NCBI RefSeq assembly: GCF_029531845.1
Contig: NZ_JAMBPV010000001.1
Location: 124,001 to 188,000, forward strand
From: Staphylococcus equorum
Lineage (GTDB): Bacteria > Bacillota > Bacilli > Staphylococcales > Staphylococcaceae
Direction: 5' to 3'
DNA: 64,000 bases
Shown here: positions 1-7,941 of the stretch, one piece after another
How positions within the stretch are numbered: the first letter of the stretch is position 1
Layout: each line of letters starts with the position of its first letter
Notes under the pieces: generated by a model
The model's input: only the letters and a program-made list of their open reading frames with translations
Databases searched by the model: none
Told to the model about the DNA's origin: nothing
Made by a program: the position numbers and the translations under genes

Positions 1-97
1 AAAAGGTCATTTATTTCAATTGAATAAGGTTAATTTGTTTTATAAATTGTAATTGGATCCGTTGCTTTTATTATTTATTAGAACTAGCGTTGAATTA

Positions 98-139
98 AAA
101 AGACAAATCAAACAATGTCACTCGTCAGATTTGTCTTTT
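98..139 (-). terminator. Intrinsic terminator downstream of fadH
   Basis: The arms at 98-109 and 128-139 (AAAAGACAAATC / GATTTGTCTTTT) form a 12-bp stem. It lies just past the minus-strand reductase stop at 166, with A/T tracts on both sides, so it may work in both directions. Confidence 0.7.
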
Positions 140-165
140 ATATACATATATAAACTGCGAATTGC

Positions 166-930
166 TTAAAACGCATTCTGATTGAGCCATTGTCCGCCAT
201 CCATAGTCATGCAAGCGCCATTGATATAGTCAGCATCATCTGAGAATAAAAATTTAGCCAATCCTGCAATTTCTTCAGGTTGACCCATTCTACCGACTGG
301 CACACTGTCAAGTGTTTGTTGACGTGCCTCTTCAGATAGACTTAATTTTCCTGCACCACCCGTATTTTCAATTGGTCCAGGCGCAATGGCATTAACTGTA
401 ATACCGTATTTAGAGCCCCATTCCACTGCAAGTGTTCTCGTCATTGCAAGGACGCCAGCTTTCGCACTTGCAGAATGAATAACGCCCGGTCCAGATCTCC
501 AAGCATACGTCGCAACCATGTTCAAAATACGTCCTTTCTGACCCTTTTCAATCCATTCTTTACCTACTGCTTGTGTGCAATACCACGTACCATTTAATAC
601 AATATCTACAACTGAATTCCACGCATTAATTGATAAATCTTCTGCAGGGCAAATAAAATTCCCCGCTGCATTATTCACAAGACCGTCTATCTGTCCAAAT
701 GTTTTTATCGTCTCATCTACTGTATATTGCACGCGCTCTGGATCACGCACATCCATGTCTATACATAGTACTTGACCTTCATATTGTTCAATTTCCTTTT
801 TAGCAACTTCAAGTCGTTCTATTGAGCGACCAGTTATGACTACTTTGGCCCCTTCTTCAGCAAATCGTTTAGCCATTGCTTTGCCCATGCCACTACTACC
901 GCCCGTTATCATCATCACTTTGTCCTTCAT
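166..930 (-). CDS. fadH: 2,4-dienoyl-CoA reductase-type SDR (FadH family)
   Basis: This is a 254-residue short-chain dehydrogenase. The NAD(P)-binding motif TGGSSGMG is at residues 9-16, NNAAG at 86-90, and the C-terminal GACMTMDGGQ block is typical of the family. The usual catalytic Tyr of YxxxK is Ser153 (SASAK, Lys157). That substitution is characteristic of the SDR-type 2,4-dienoyl-CoA reductases, and the motifs NFICPAEDLS and ATYAW match that subgroup. The family uses NADPH to remove double bonds from unsaturated acyl-CoA during fatty acid breakdown in the cytoplasm. The start is the ATG behind AAAGGAGA. The gene stands alone, with no beta-oxidation partners beside it. A perfect cre site upstream suggests carbon catabolite control. 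Another acyl-CoA or enoyl reductase role is possible but less likely. Confidence 0.85.
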   Translation of the reverse strand: MKDKVMMITGGSSGMGKAMAKRFAEEGAKVVITGRSIERLEVAKKEIEQYEGQVLCIDMDVRDPERVQYTVDETIKTFGQIDGLVNNAAGNFICPAEDLSINAWNSVVDIVLNGTWYCTQAVGKEWIEKGQKGRILNMVATYAWRSGPGVIHSASAKAGVLAMTRTLAVEWGSKYGITVNAIAPGPIENTGGAGKLSLSEEARQQTLDSVPVGRMGQPEEIAGLAKFLFSDDADYINGACMTMDGGQWLNQNAF

Positions 931-977
931 TTACATTCTCCTTTAAAAAGCTTGATATAATACGATTCAAATAAATT

Positions 978-992
978 AGTAAGCGCTTACAT
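978..992. promoter_or_regulatory. CcpA-binding cre site upstream of fadH
   Basis: AGTAAGCGCTTACAT, read on the minus strand as ATGTAAGCGCTTACT, fits every position of the consensus WTGNAANCGNWNNCW. Its core GTAAGCGCTTAC is a perfect palindrome. It lies about 50 bp upstream of the fadH start, where it would repress transcription in glucose. Confidence 0.75.
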
Positions 993-1091
993 ATTATTGT
1001 ACATTAATTTTACTGTTTTAGTAAATTATCTTATTTTTGTTTTAAAATGAGTAATTAATAATATTAGAATGTAGTCTGTTGAAAATTTGAA

Positions 1092-1198
1092 AAGGAGTGA
1101 GACAGAAATCTAAAATTATTAAAAAATGTATATAGTTATCAGTCAGTTCCTGCCAATATAACAATTGAGCCCGAGACATGCATGTCTCAGACTCTTCA
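1092..1198. repeat. Staphylococcal intergenic inverted-repeat element
   Basis: The segment opens with GGAGTGAGACAGAAATC and closes with TGTCTCAGACTCTT, which pair imperfectly across about 100 bp. An inner hairpin (GAGCCCGAGACAT / ATGTCTCAGACTC) sits at 1168-1194. The GAGTGRGACAGAAAT opening is a common intergenic repeat signature in staphylococci. The inner hairpin may also end transcription of the gene at 1207. Confidence 0.5.
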
Positions 1199-1206
1199 AA
1201 ATGTTA

Positions 1207-1428
1207 TTATTTATATTGTACAAAATAATAGTATAAATATTTTACTATAGCCACAAACATTAATAGTGTCCCTAGTGCCACAAAAAACAATCCAAATTCG
1301 ACTAAAAACCATGGTTCCCGTAATATGCCATCTTGATTGACATGACTAGATAAAACAGTAAATAAACCTCCCATTAAAATTCCAAAAATCATGCAGAAAA
1401 CACTTGAAAAAAATAATTTTTTACTCAT
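1207..1428 (-). CDS. Small DUF3955-like membrane protein
   Basis: This 73-residue protein has two hydrophobic segments, about residues 6-28 and 42-68, joined by the motif QDGILREPWFLVEFGL. The motif closely matches the C-terminal half of the divergent HTH protein at 1646-2107 (QDGILHEPWFLVPLGL), so the two look like paralogous membrane modules. The spacing and motif resemble the DUF3955 family, whose function is unknown. The ORF starts at an ATG after a weak AGGAGGTTATC site. The pair is divergent across 217 bp, so the HTH protein may control both. A regulatory or anti-regulatory membrane partner is a guess. Confidence 0.7.
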   Translation of the reverse strand: MSKKLFFSSVFCMIFGILMGGLFTVLSSHVNQDGILREPWFLVEFGLFFVALGTLLMFVAIVKYLYYYFVQYK

Positions 1429-1645
1429 AATCTGTAGATAACCTCCTAAATTTATTAGACAATTAACTGCCTTCTTTCAAGTTTTTATTATCAAATATAG
1501 AATTAATTAATAAAAGAAAGCATCACTAGACATTTCTATTTAGAGTGACAGTATGTCTTGCATGAGGTGTAAAGTGTTGCTAGCAATCGCATAACAACAA
1601 CTTCCATGAAGAAGATCACTATATAGAGATTGGAGGAAAGGTTGT

Positions 1646-2107
1646 ATGGATTTTGGAAATCAAATTAAAACGATTAGAAAAGAACGTCAACTCACACAAG
1701 AACAACTTTCCAAACAGCTTAATGTATCCAGACAAACAGTATCAGCTTGGGAAAACAATAGATATTTACCAGATATAGAAATGATTGTGCATATCGCTAA
1801 AACATTCCATTTGTCACTTGATGATTTAATCTTAGGCGATGACATTATTAAAGATAAACTCGTTAATGATGGAAAAAGTATCAAACGCATACGTCTAAGT
1901 ATTGTAAGTATGATTCTATTATTGATTGGTATTACCTGTGCGATACTTTTCTTAGTCATACCCTCTTACGTTTTACAAGACGGTATACTCCATGAGCCTT
2001 GGTTCCTTGTACCACTTGGGTTGTATACGCTGATAGGCGGCCTCATCGTAGGACTTATCAATTTAATTTTAATATTCATGAGTCACTACAAACATTCTCG
2101 TTGTTAA
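1646..2107 (+). CDS. Membrane-anchored XRE-family HTH regulator with DUF3955-like tail
   Basis: This is a 153-residue protein. The Cro/C1-type helix-turn-helix occupies residues 1-60 (IKTIRKERQLTQEQLSKQLN and VSRQTVSAWENNRYLPD are typical). A basic linker follows, then two membrane segments at about 87-110 and 122-146 separated by a QDGILHEPWFLVPLGL loop. HTH proteins with a short membrane tail sense envelope or other signals in Firmicutes. The RBS is GGAGGAAAGG, 6-7 bp before the ATG. It is divergent from, and homologous in its tail to, the 73-residue protein at 1207-1428. The target genes are unknown. Confidence 0.8.
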   Translation: MDFGNQIKTIRKERQLTQEQLSKQLNVSRQTVSAWENNRYLPDIEMIVHIAKTFHLSLDDLILGDDIIKDKLVNDGKSIKRIRLSIVSMILLLIGITCAILFLVIPSYVLQDGILHEPWFLVPLGLYTLIGGLIVGLINLILIFMSHYKHSRC

Positions 2108-2216
2108 TCATAGCGAGAGTGACACTTTATATTTAAATCAAGGTTACGCTGAGATATCGAATATATAAATGTATCTACTTTTATATATTCGATTAACCTA
2201 TTTTCATAACAACATA

Positions 2217-2255
2217 TAAAAGAACGGCAAACAATTTTTGTTTGCCGTTCTTTTA
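2217..2255. terminator. Strong bidirectional terminator
   Basis: AGAACGGCAAACAA (2221-2234) and TTGTTTGCCGTTCT (2238-2251) form a perfect 14-bp stem with a 3-nt loop, flanked by A4 and T4. It follows the HTH gene on the plus strand. Confidence 0.85.
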
Positions 2256-2280
2256 GGGTACAGACAGAGTCTGTGACTCT

Positions 2281-2385
2281 TTGGGCAGTTTTTTGTGCAC
2301 GCTTTACGCGGGCGCTGCCTCAGCCTGTAGTCTTCAGCTAGTGCTTTTCCCGCAAGCGTCGGCACAAAACACTACTATTTTTATA
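2281..2385. repeat. Dispersed intergenic repeat, copy A
   Basis: This GC-richer block contains AGCCTGTAGTCTTCAGCT and TTTTTTGTGCACGCTTT. Its first 68 bases align closely with 41821-41888, in the same orientation. It lies in a gene-free stretch (2108-2466) that otherwise holds only the terminator at 2217-2255. No protein is encoded. It looks like one copy of a genome-wide intergenic element. Confidence 0.65.
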
Positions 2386-2466
2386 ATAATATAATACCAT
2401 CAATTATTTATTATCATTCATTGTTTCAACTTATATAAAGGGAAATATTTTCTATAAAAACAACAA

Positions 2467-3120
2467 CTATTTCACTTTAAACGCAGTCATTGATTTCTCT
2501 AAATGAGATTTCATAGCATTTACAATAGCTTTCTCATCTTTGTGTGAAAGTGCATTCATTATCTCATTATGTTCATCAATAACTTCAATCATTCTTCCTT
2601 GGCTTTTTAATCCTTGCGTTCCAATAAGAATCGATAAGTCATGTTGTACATTATAACTCTTCAGAAATAACTCAAACTGTATAATTTCCATTAAATAGGT
2701 ATGGAAACTTTTGTCTAATGACATAAATGTATAATAATCATCATTTTGAGCTGCTTTAATTTGTTTTTCAATAATAGCTTTTAAATCACGGATGTGGTCT
2801 TCATCTATTATTTGTACAATAAAAGGTACACAAGCAATCTCCAGTGATTCTCTTAACAAGAAAATTTGATCAATTTCATGGTTAGTAAATGTATTTACTT
2901 TATAACCTTTTCTCGGTTTAAAAATCATAAGTTGTTCCAACACTAGTTCATTTATTGCTTCCCTAACCGGTGTACGAGAGACATCTAGTAAATTAGATAA
3001 TTCAACTTCAGTAATAAATTGGTCAAGTGGTAATTCATTATTAAATAATGAACGCTTAACTTGATCATATATTTCTTGTTTTATTGAATTTCTATTAACT
3101 TTTTTTAAAGAATCATACAT
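2467..3120 (-). CDS. GntR-family regulator (FCD domain) of the TRAP operon
   Basis: This 217-residue regulator has a winged HTH at about residues 12-80 (LSNLLDVSRTPVREAINELV is the GntR signature). An all-helical FCD effector domain follows (LRESLEIACVPF, LDKSFHTYL, VIDEHNEIMNAL), in which Asp and His residues usually bind a metal and a carboxylate effector. It is the last gene of a minus-strand operon, 21 bp after dctM. FCD-type GntR proteins beside TRAP transporters usually sense the imported acid or an intermediate. Its likely operator is the palindromic pair at 7351-7383, upstream of the first gene. Confidence 0.85.
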   Translation of the reverse strand: MYDSLKKVNRNSIKQEIYDQVKRSLFNNELPLDQFITEVELSNLLDVSRTPVREAINELVLEQLMIFKPRKGYKVNTFTNHEIDQIFLLRESLEIACVPFIVQIIDEDHIRDLKAIIEKQIKAAQNDDYYTFMSLDKSFHTYLMEIIQFELFLKSYNVQHDLSILIGTQGLKSQGRMIEVIDEHNEIMNALSHKDEKAIVNAMKSHLEKSMTAFKVK

Positions 3121-3140
3121 CCTTGAACCTCCTAGAGAAT

Positions 3141-4418
3141 TTATTTAAATAACGAAACTGGGTAAGTAATTAACCATGGCATGTAAGTAACAATTATTAA
3201 TATTACAATTAGAATAGCTAATTGTGGTGTAACTGATTTAATAATTTTTTTAATATGCACTTTACTTATAGATGATACTACAAATAAACAAACTCCTACT
3301 GGTGGCGTTATCATCCCTATAGATAAATTCACAGCCATTACTACACCGAAATGGATAGGGTCTATATCTGTTGCCAGAATTAATGGTAAGAATATAGGCG
3401 TAAAAATAGTAACTGCACTTATCGTATCTATAAATGTACCTGCTATTAATAATACAATATTTATTACGAGTAATAGTAAGATTGGATTATCTGCAAAAAC
3501 GCCTAACATGGACTGTAGTTGTTCTGGAACATTATTGAAGGAAACAAACCAAATAAATATTGCGGCACTTCCTATTAAGAATATGATACCAACAGAAGTC
3601 TTAGTACTACTAATTAATGCTTCATACAATTTCTTGAAATTCAACTCTCTATAGACAACACTACTTATTATTATGGCATATAAAACTGCAATCACACCAG
3701 ATTCTGTAGCGGTAAATAAACCACTAACAATACCACCTATAATAATTGCTGGCATTAATAATGCCAAAATAGCATCTTTAAATCCTAAGAGTATATCTTT
3801 TAAAGGTGGAAAACTATCCATAGATTTATATCCTTCTTTTTTACCTACAAAGTAACTATAAATCATTAATCCAATCCCCATTAAAATACCAGGAACAACT
3901 CCTCCAATAAATAAATCACTTATAGATTGGTTTGCCATAACACCAAATAAAATAAATATAATACTGGGAGGTATAATTGGCCCCACAGTTGCAGCCGAAG
4001 CAACTAATGATGCAGAAAAACCTTCATCATATCCTTCTTTTTTCATTAAGGGTAACAACATGCCACCTATTGCAGCTGCTGCAGCTATCGCTGTACCTGT
4101 TAACGCAGCAAAAAACACGCTCGAAATTATAACAACCATTGCTAAACCACCAGGCAATGGTCCAATAAGCAGTTTAGAGAATTCAACGATTCTTTTAGAC
4201 ATACCGCCTTTTGACATTATTTCTCCAGCTAATACAAATAGAGGTATAGCTAAAAGTGAGAAATTATTTATACCAAAATACATTTTCCTAGGTATAATTT
4301 CTAAAAATTCTACGCCGGTCCATCCAATTCCTATAATAGATACAGTCATTAAAGAAAATGCAATTGGCATTCTGATAATTATAAGTATAAATAACAATAT
4401 AATTAGAAGTAATATCAT
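3141..4418 (-). CDS. TRAP transporter large permease subunit (DctM)
   Basis: This 425-residue polytopic protein is the DctM family size, with about 12 hydrophobic segments. Recognisable blocks are RMPIAFSLM near the N-terminus, LAIPLFVLAGEIMSKGGMS at about 55-73, AALTGTAIAAAAAIGGMLLP, and PPSIIFILFGV. It is the ion-coupled translocation subunit of a tripartite ATP-independent transporter in the cytoplasmic membrane. The start codon overlaps the dctQ stop by 4 bp, implying translational coupling. TRAP systems are uncommon in staphylococci, which makes the cluster a candidate acquisition. Confidence 0.9.
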   Translation of the reverse strand: MILLLIILLFILIIIRMPIAFSLMTVSIIGIGWTGVEFLEIIPRKMYFGINNFSLLAIPLFVLAGEIMSKGGMSKRIVEFSKLLIGPLPGGLAMVVIISSVFFAALTGTAIAAAAAIGGMLLPLMKKEGYDEGFSASLVASAATVGPIIPPSIIFILFGVMANQSISDLFIGGVVPGILMGIGLMIYSYFVGKKEGYKSMDSFPPLKDILLGFKDAILALLMPAIIIGGIVSGLFTATESGVIAVLYAIIISSVVYRELNFKKLYEALISSTKTSVGIIFLIGSAAIFIWFVSFNNVPEQLQSMLGVFADNPILLLLVINIVLLIAGTFIDTISAVTIFTPIFLPLILATDIDPIHFGVVMAVNLSIGMITPPVGVCLFVVSSISKVHIKKIIKSVTPQLAILIVILIIVTYMPWLITYPVSLFK

Positions 4419-4879
4419 GATTTATCACCTGTCTTCCAAGTAAAATAAATCATCAATATGAAACATATTGGCATTGGTATATACATAATCCATCTGCCAA
4501 TTGGCATAGACGTCATAACTTGCCCCGCGCTTATACTTAAATATACTTGTAAAATACTATAATAAAAAATTATTAATAGTACGATTGTAATAACACTTTT
4601 CACAAAATAATCTAGTGCTTTTTCTAATTTTTCAGGTAACTTTTCAAATAAATCAACTTGTAAATGCTCTTGATTATACATTAATACTACTGCTCCAAAT
4701 AAAATACTGTACACAAAAAACAACATTAAAAGTTCTTGTGACCAAAAAATTGAAGTTTTAAAAACAAAACGTGTAAGAAGCTGCAAGAATATAGTCAAGA
4801 TCGATAAAATCATAAAAACGGTCATTAGGTGAGTAAGAACGGTTATAAATTTCTTTTCTATTATATTTAATTTATTCAT
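4415..4879 (-). CDS. TRAP transporter small permease subunit (DctQ)
   Basis: This 154-residue protein has four hydrophobic segments (about 17-40, 47-68, 89-112, 127-147), the DctQ topology. WSQELLMLFFVYSILFGA around residues 41-58 matches the conserved W-ExxR/L region of the family. It sits between dctP (12 bp upstream) and dctM (4-bp overlap), so P, Q and M form one transcription unit. It bridges the binding protein and the large permease subunit. Confidence 0.85.
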   Translation of the reverse strand: MNKLNIIEKKFITVLTHLMTVFMILSILTIFLQLLTRFVFKTSIFWSQELLMLFFVYSILFGAVVLMYNQEHLQVDLFEKLPEKLEKALDYFVKSVITIVLLIIFYYSILQVYLSISAGQVMTSMPIGRWIMYIPMPICFILMIYFTWKTGDKS

Positions 4880-4890
4880 ATTTATCCCCC

Positions 4891-5877
4891 TTATTCGCTA
4901 AATTGGTGAATTATGGATTTAGGTACTTGATCATTGATTTCTGACTGTACATCACTAGTATTCTTTTTAAACTCATCTCGATTTACTTCAGTAATAACCA
5001 TGCCCTCGTCTTTTAGTTGTTTTTTTATTTTTTGTTCTTGGTCCGCAATATATTTACGTTGATATTTCGTTGATTCATCAATACTTTCATTAACTATTTT
5101 CTTCTCTTGCTCAGAAAGGTTCTTATAATAATCTTGATTCATTAGTACAACTGCAGGTGTGTAAGTATGATTTGTTAAAGAAATATATTTTTGTACTTCA
5201 AATAGTTTTTGAGATGCAATTGTTGGTAACGGGTTTTCTTGTCCATCTACAACGCCTTGATCTAATGCTGAATATAATTCACTAAAGCTAATCGGTGTGG
5301 GTATTGCATCTAAAGCTTTTAAATGCTCATTCCATACTTTTGCAGATTGCACTCTTAGCTTAAGATTTTTCATATCTTCAGGCTGCTTTATTTCCCTTTT
5401 ATTATTCGTAAAATGCCTAAACCCAACTTCCCAATACCCGAGACCTTTCATATCTTTAGATTGCGCTAATTTCAGTAAATCTTTTCCTGGTTTGCCATCG
5501 AGTTTAGAATACACATCTTCTTTATTTTCAAATAAATAAGGTATACCAAATATGTTCATTTCTGGCATTGTATTTGACAAGCTACTATCAGCTGCCACAG
5601 TAGTCATTTGGATTGAGCCAGTCATGGTTTGATCTACTAACTCATCTTCATTACCCAAGCTTCCATTTCCATAGACATTAACTTTTAACTCACCTTGAGA
5701 TTTCTTTTCAACTAATTCTTTGAATTTTTGTGAAGCTATATTATATTGGTGTGTATCTGCACCAGTGTGTGCTAAACGTATCGTTTTTACTTCTTCATCT
5801 TTAGTTTTATCCTCACCACTTTGACAACCGCTTAATATTAAAACTATTAATAAAGAAAATGAAATAAATCTTTTCAT
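4891..5877 (-). CDS. TRAP transporter substrate-binding lipoprotein (DctP)
   Basis: This 328-residue extracytoplasmic solute receptor carries a lipoprotein signal, with Cys18 in ILSGC. The DctP-family blocks are IRLAHTGADTHQYN, NIFGIPYLF, the conserved Arg in LKLRVQ that normally salt-bridges the ligand carboxylate, and LDQGVVDGQENP. In a Gram-positive cell it is expected to be lipid-anchored outside the membrane. The ligand is probably a carboxylate, judged from the Arg and the family, but its identity cannot be read. The neighbouring amidase and DUF2848 genes suggest an amide or N-acyl acid. Confidence 0.9.
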   Translation of the reverse strand: MKRFISFSLLIVLILSGCQSGEDKTKDEEVKTIRLAHTGADTHQYNIASQKFKELVEKKSQGELKVNVYGNGSLGNEDELVDQTMTGSIQMTTVAADSSLSNTMPEMNIFGIPYLFENKEDVYSKLDGKPGKDLLKLAQSKDMKGLGYWEVGFRHFTNNKREIKQPEDMKNLKLRVQSAKVWNEHLKALDAIPTPISFSELYSALDQGVVDGQENPLPTIASQKLFEVQKYISLTNHTYTPAVVLMNQDYYKNLSEQEKKIVNESIDESTKYQRKYIADQEQKIKKQLKDEGMVITEVNRDEFKKNTSDVQSEINDQVPKSIIHQFSE

Positions 5878-5902
5878 AAAATATCATCCCCTTAAAGGCT
5901 CA

Positions 5903-6688
5903 TTAAGAATATAAATCTATTCTTCTATTTCTAAATACGGGTATACTTTCACGTATTTCATGAACGAGCTCCACATCTACTTCTGCAAAAATTGTACTTT
6001 CACTTTCTCCTACTTCTCTAATAACGTTTCCTCTCGGATCCACGATCATAGAGTGTCCCGCATATGTCGTTTTGCCGTCACTTCCACATGAATTACAAGC
6101 TATAACATATACCGCATTCTCAATTGCTCTAGCAATATTTAAGTGCCTCCACTGATATAATCTTGAATCTGGCCATTCTGCAACAACAAATATCACTTTA
6201 GCTCCATTTACTGCCATTTGGCGTGTTGATTCAGGAAATCTTAAATCGTAGCAAATAATGCCTCCCATATCTATATCCGTTAATTTGAAAGGTTGTGGTA
6301 AAAATTGTCCCCCCGCCATGAATTTTGGCTCGTCTAGCATTGGAACCAAATGAATTTTATCGTAATCATAAATGAGTTCACCGTTCTTATTAAAAACAAC
6401 CAATGTATTATAAACTTCACCTTGTTTTTTATTCGAAACTGATCCTGCAACAATGTTCACATTATATTCTTTAGCTAAATTTGAGATGAATTTTATAGTT
6501 AATTTAAGATTATCGTCAGCTTTATCATTTAAATTTTCTAAATCGTAGCCGTTATTCCACATTTCTGGTAGTACAACAATGCTTGTAGTTTTTAGCAATT
6601 CCTCACTAAATAATTGCGCTATTTTATTTTTGTTTTTTTCGAAATTACCTAAAGCAACATTAAATTGAAATAATTGGACGTTGATCAT
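5903..6688 (-). CDS. Carbon-nitrogen hydrolase (nitrilase superfamily amidase)
   Basis: This 261-residue enzyme has the full Glu-Lys-Cys triad: Glu42 in VLPEMWNNG, Lys111 in YDKIHLVP and Cys146 in GGIICYDLRFPE. The length and motifs fit the Nit2/YafV-like omega-amidase branch rather than true nitrilases. It has no signal peptide, so it acts in the cytoplasm. It overlaps the upstream DUF2848 gene by 4 bp (ATGA) and lies 25 bp before dctP, so it is co-transcribed with the transporter. The inferred role is hydrolysis of an imported amide, releasing ammonia and a carboxylate. The substrate is unknown. Confidence 0.85.
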   Translation of the reverse strand: MINVQLFQFNVALGNFEKNKNKIAQLFSEELLKTTSIVVLPEMWNNGYDLENLNDKADDNLKLTIKFISNLAKEYNVNIVAGSVSNKKQGEVYNTLVVFNKNGELIYDYDKIHLVPMLDEPKFMAGGQFLPQPFKLTDIDMGGIICYDLRFPESTRQMAVNGAKVIFVVAEWPDSRLYQWRHLNIARAIENAVYVIACNSCGSDGKTTYAGHSMIVDPRGNVIREVGESESTIFAEVDVELVHEIRESIPVFRNRRIDLYS

Positions 6689-7344
6689 AGTTTTTTCACC
6701 TCATATTCTAATCTAATAGATTTGTTATTAGATGGATCTACTAACTCAGCTTTAAACGCATTAGGATATTTAAATCCTCTAACCAATGGAACTGTACCGC
6801 AATAAACAACAGCATTTTTTAAATGAGCACCATCTTTATTTAACGAATCTATTAAATCTTTATAAGGTAAAATACTGCTCACTTTATCTTCTTGATATAA
6901 TTCCCAATCCCCATCTACGAATACGAATGACCTTAGCTCTAATTCATCCCAGTGTTCGTGCACATCAGCAAAATTCCATACAGTGCTTGCAATTGGCTTT
7001 GCACACAATTGTTTAGACTTATGAATACTCACAGTTTCTAGTTCACGATCAGTGTGATCACTACCAAGCGTCACATAGCGCTTATCACCATTAAATATAA
7101 TAACAATTTCTGCTTCTCCACTAGATTTATCACCAATAATTGAAATGGAATTATTTTGTCTAAATAGTAAAGGATCTAAAGGATAAATTTCAGGTACTGA
7201 ATTAGGTTCAGGTACCCCTAGTTCTTTTAATTCAGCTATATGCTCCTTTGTCTTTTCAATATTTCTTCCTGAATATCCAATGCAGTAAGCATTCTCAAAA
7301 CTTAAATCTACTTCTTCATAACCTAATTTAAATTTCATATTCAC
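6685..7344 (-). CDS. DUF2848 family protein, first gene of the TRAP operon
   Basis: This 219-residue cytoplasmic protein has the DUF2848 hallmarks TLGSDHTDRELE (about residues 112-123), SKQLCAKP and HWDELELRSF. No function has been assigned to the family. The fold may resemble fumarylacetoacetate-hydrolase-like domains, but this is unsure. AAAAGGGG precedes the ATG. It is the first gene of the minus-strand operon DUF2848 / amidase / dctP / dctQ / dctM / gntR, so it is probably a dedicated enzyme for the TRAP substrate or its product. His and Asp in SDHTD are candidate metal or catalytic residues. Confidence 0.75.
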   Translation of the reverse strand: MNMKFKLGYEEVDLSFENAYCIGYSGRNIEKTKEHIAELKELGVPEPNSVPEIYPLDPLLFRQNNSISIIGDKSSGEAEIVIIFNGDKRYVTLGSDHTDRELETVSIHKSKQLCAKPIASTVWNFADVHEHWDELELRSFVFVDGDWELYQEDKVSSILPYKDLIDSLNKDGAHLKNAVVYCGTVPLVRGFKYPNAFKAELVDPSNNKSIRLEYEVKKL

Positions 7345-7350
7345 ACCCCT

Positions 7351-7383
7351 TTTAATGTATACATTATACAGTGTACATTAAAA
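7351..7383. promoter_or_regulatory. Palindromic operator region of the TRAP operon
   Basis: AATGTATACATT (7354-7365) is a perfect palindrome. A second TGTACA-centred site lies at 7370-7379. Together the 12-nt outer arms (7351-7362 and 7371-7382) match with one mismatch around an 8-nt spacer. The site sits 8-40 bp upstream of the first gene, overlapping its promoter. FCD-type GntR regulators bind GT-N-AC palindromes of this kind. Confidence 0.6.
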
Positions 7384-7559
7384 GAGTGAATATTTACAAT
7401 ATTTTTATAATTTTAATCTCAAAAATATTATCTAGTCATCACTAAATAAACAAAATTTCTTCTTACTTACGAAAATTAGCTATAAAAACATTACAAAATA
7501 TGATAAGTTCTTAAATTTTATGTAAATATAGCCTCAAGCAAAAATATAAATGATACATT

Positions 7560-7590
7560 GATATCGAAATACGATATCGATTTCCGATAT
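7560..7590. promoter_or_regulatory. Likely PadR operator upstream of padR-chrA
   Basis: Three copies of the ATATCG/CGATAT motif occur in 31 bp: GATATC at 7560-7565, the perfect palindrome CGATATCG at 7572-7579, and CGATAT at 7585-7590. The outer ATATCGAAAT and ATTTCCGATAT are near-inverted. The cluster is 25-55 bp before the padR start, suitable for autorepression. Confidence 0.55.
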
Positions 7591-7614
7591 ATTGATTAGA
7601 GAGGATGGATAAAT

Positions 7615-7917
7615 GTGGAATCAAAATTAGAAAGACGTATGTTTTTAGGATTTATTTATATTCACATATTGCATCATGCGAGTGAACATCCTGTCTATGG
7701 CAGTTGGATGATTGAGGAGCTTCAAGAACATGGTTATACGATGAGTGCTGGTACGTTGTATCCCCTCCTACATAGCATGGAAGACGAAGGATTACTCGTT
7801 AGTGAGAAAAATGTTGTAGCAGGCAAACAACGCAAGAACTATACCATCACTTCTTTTGGCAAAGAAATGTTAGCAAAAAGCCAACAAAAATTAAAAGAGC
7901 TTGTTGGCGAAGTATAA
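7615..7917 (+). CDS. PadR-family transcriptional regulator
   Basis: This 100-residue winged-helix protein is PadR subfamily 1 size. Typical blocks are HPVYGSWMIEELQEHGYTMS, AGTLYPLLHSMEDEGLL and GKQRKNYTIT. Translation starts at GTG 7615 behind AGAGAGGATGG. The overlapping ATG at 7613 is in another frame and stops at once. It is 24 bp upstream of the chromate transporter gene and surely co-transcribed. PadR proteins usually repress their own operon and are released by a small ligand, so this one may respond to chromate or another oxyanion. Confidence 0.88.
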   Translation: MESKLERRMFLGFIYIHILHHASEHPVYGSWMIEELQEHGYTMSAGTLYPLLHSMEDEGLLVSEKNVVAGKQRKNYTITSFGKEMLAKSQQKLKELVGEV

Positions 7918-7941
7918 TTTATAAACTGGGAGGTTACGCTA

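Noticed and set aside
575..775. Plus-strand open frame opposite fadH
   Set aside because: It lies inside a clearly conserved reductase gene on the other strand and has no RBS or recognisable protein.
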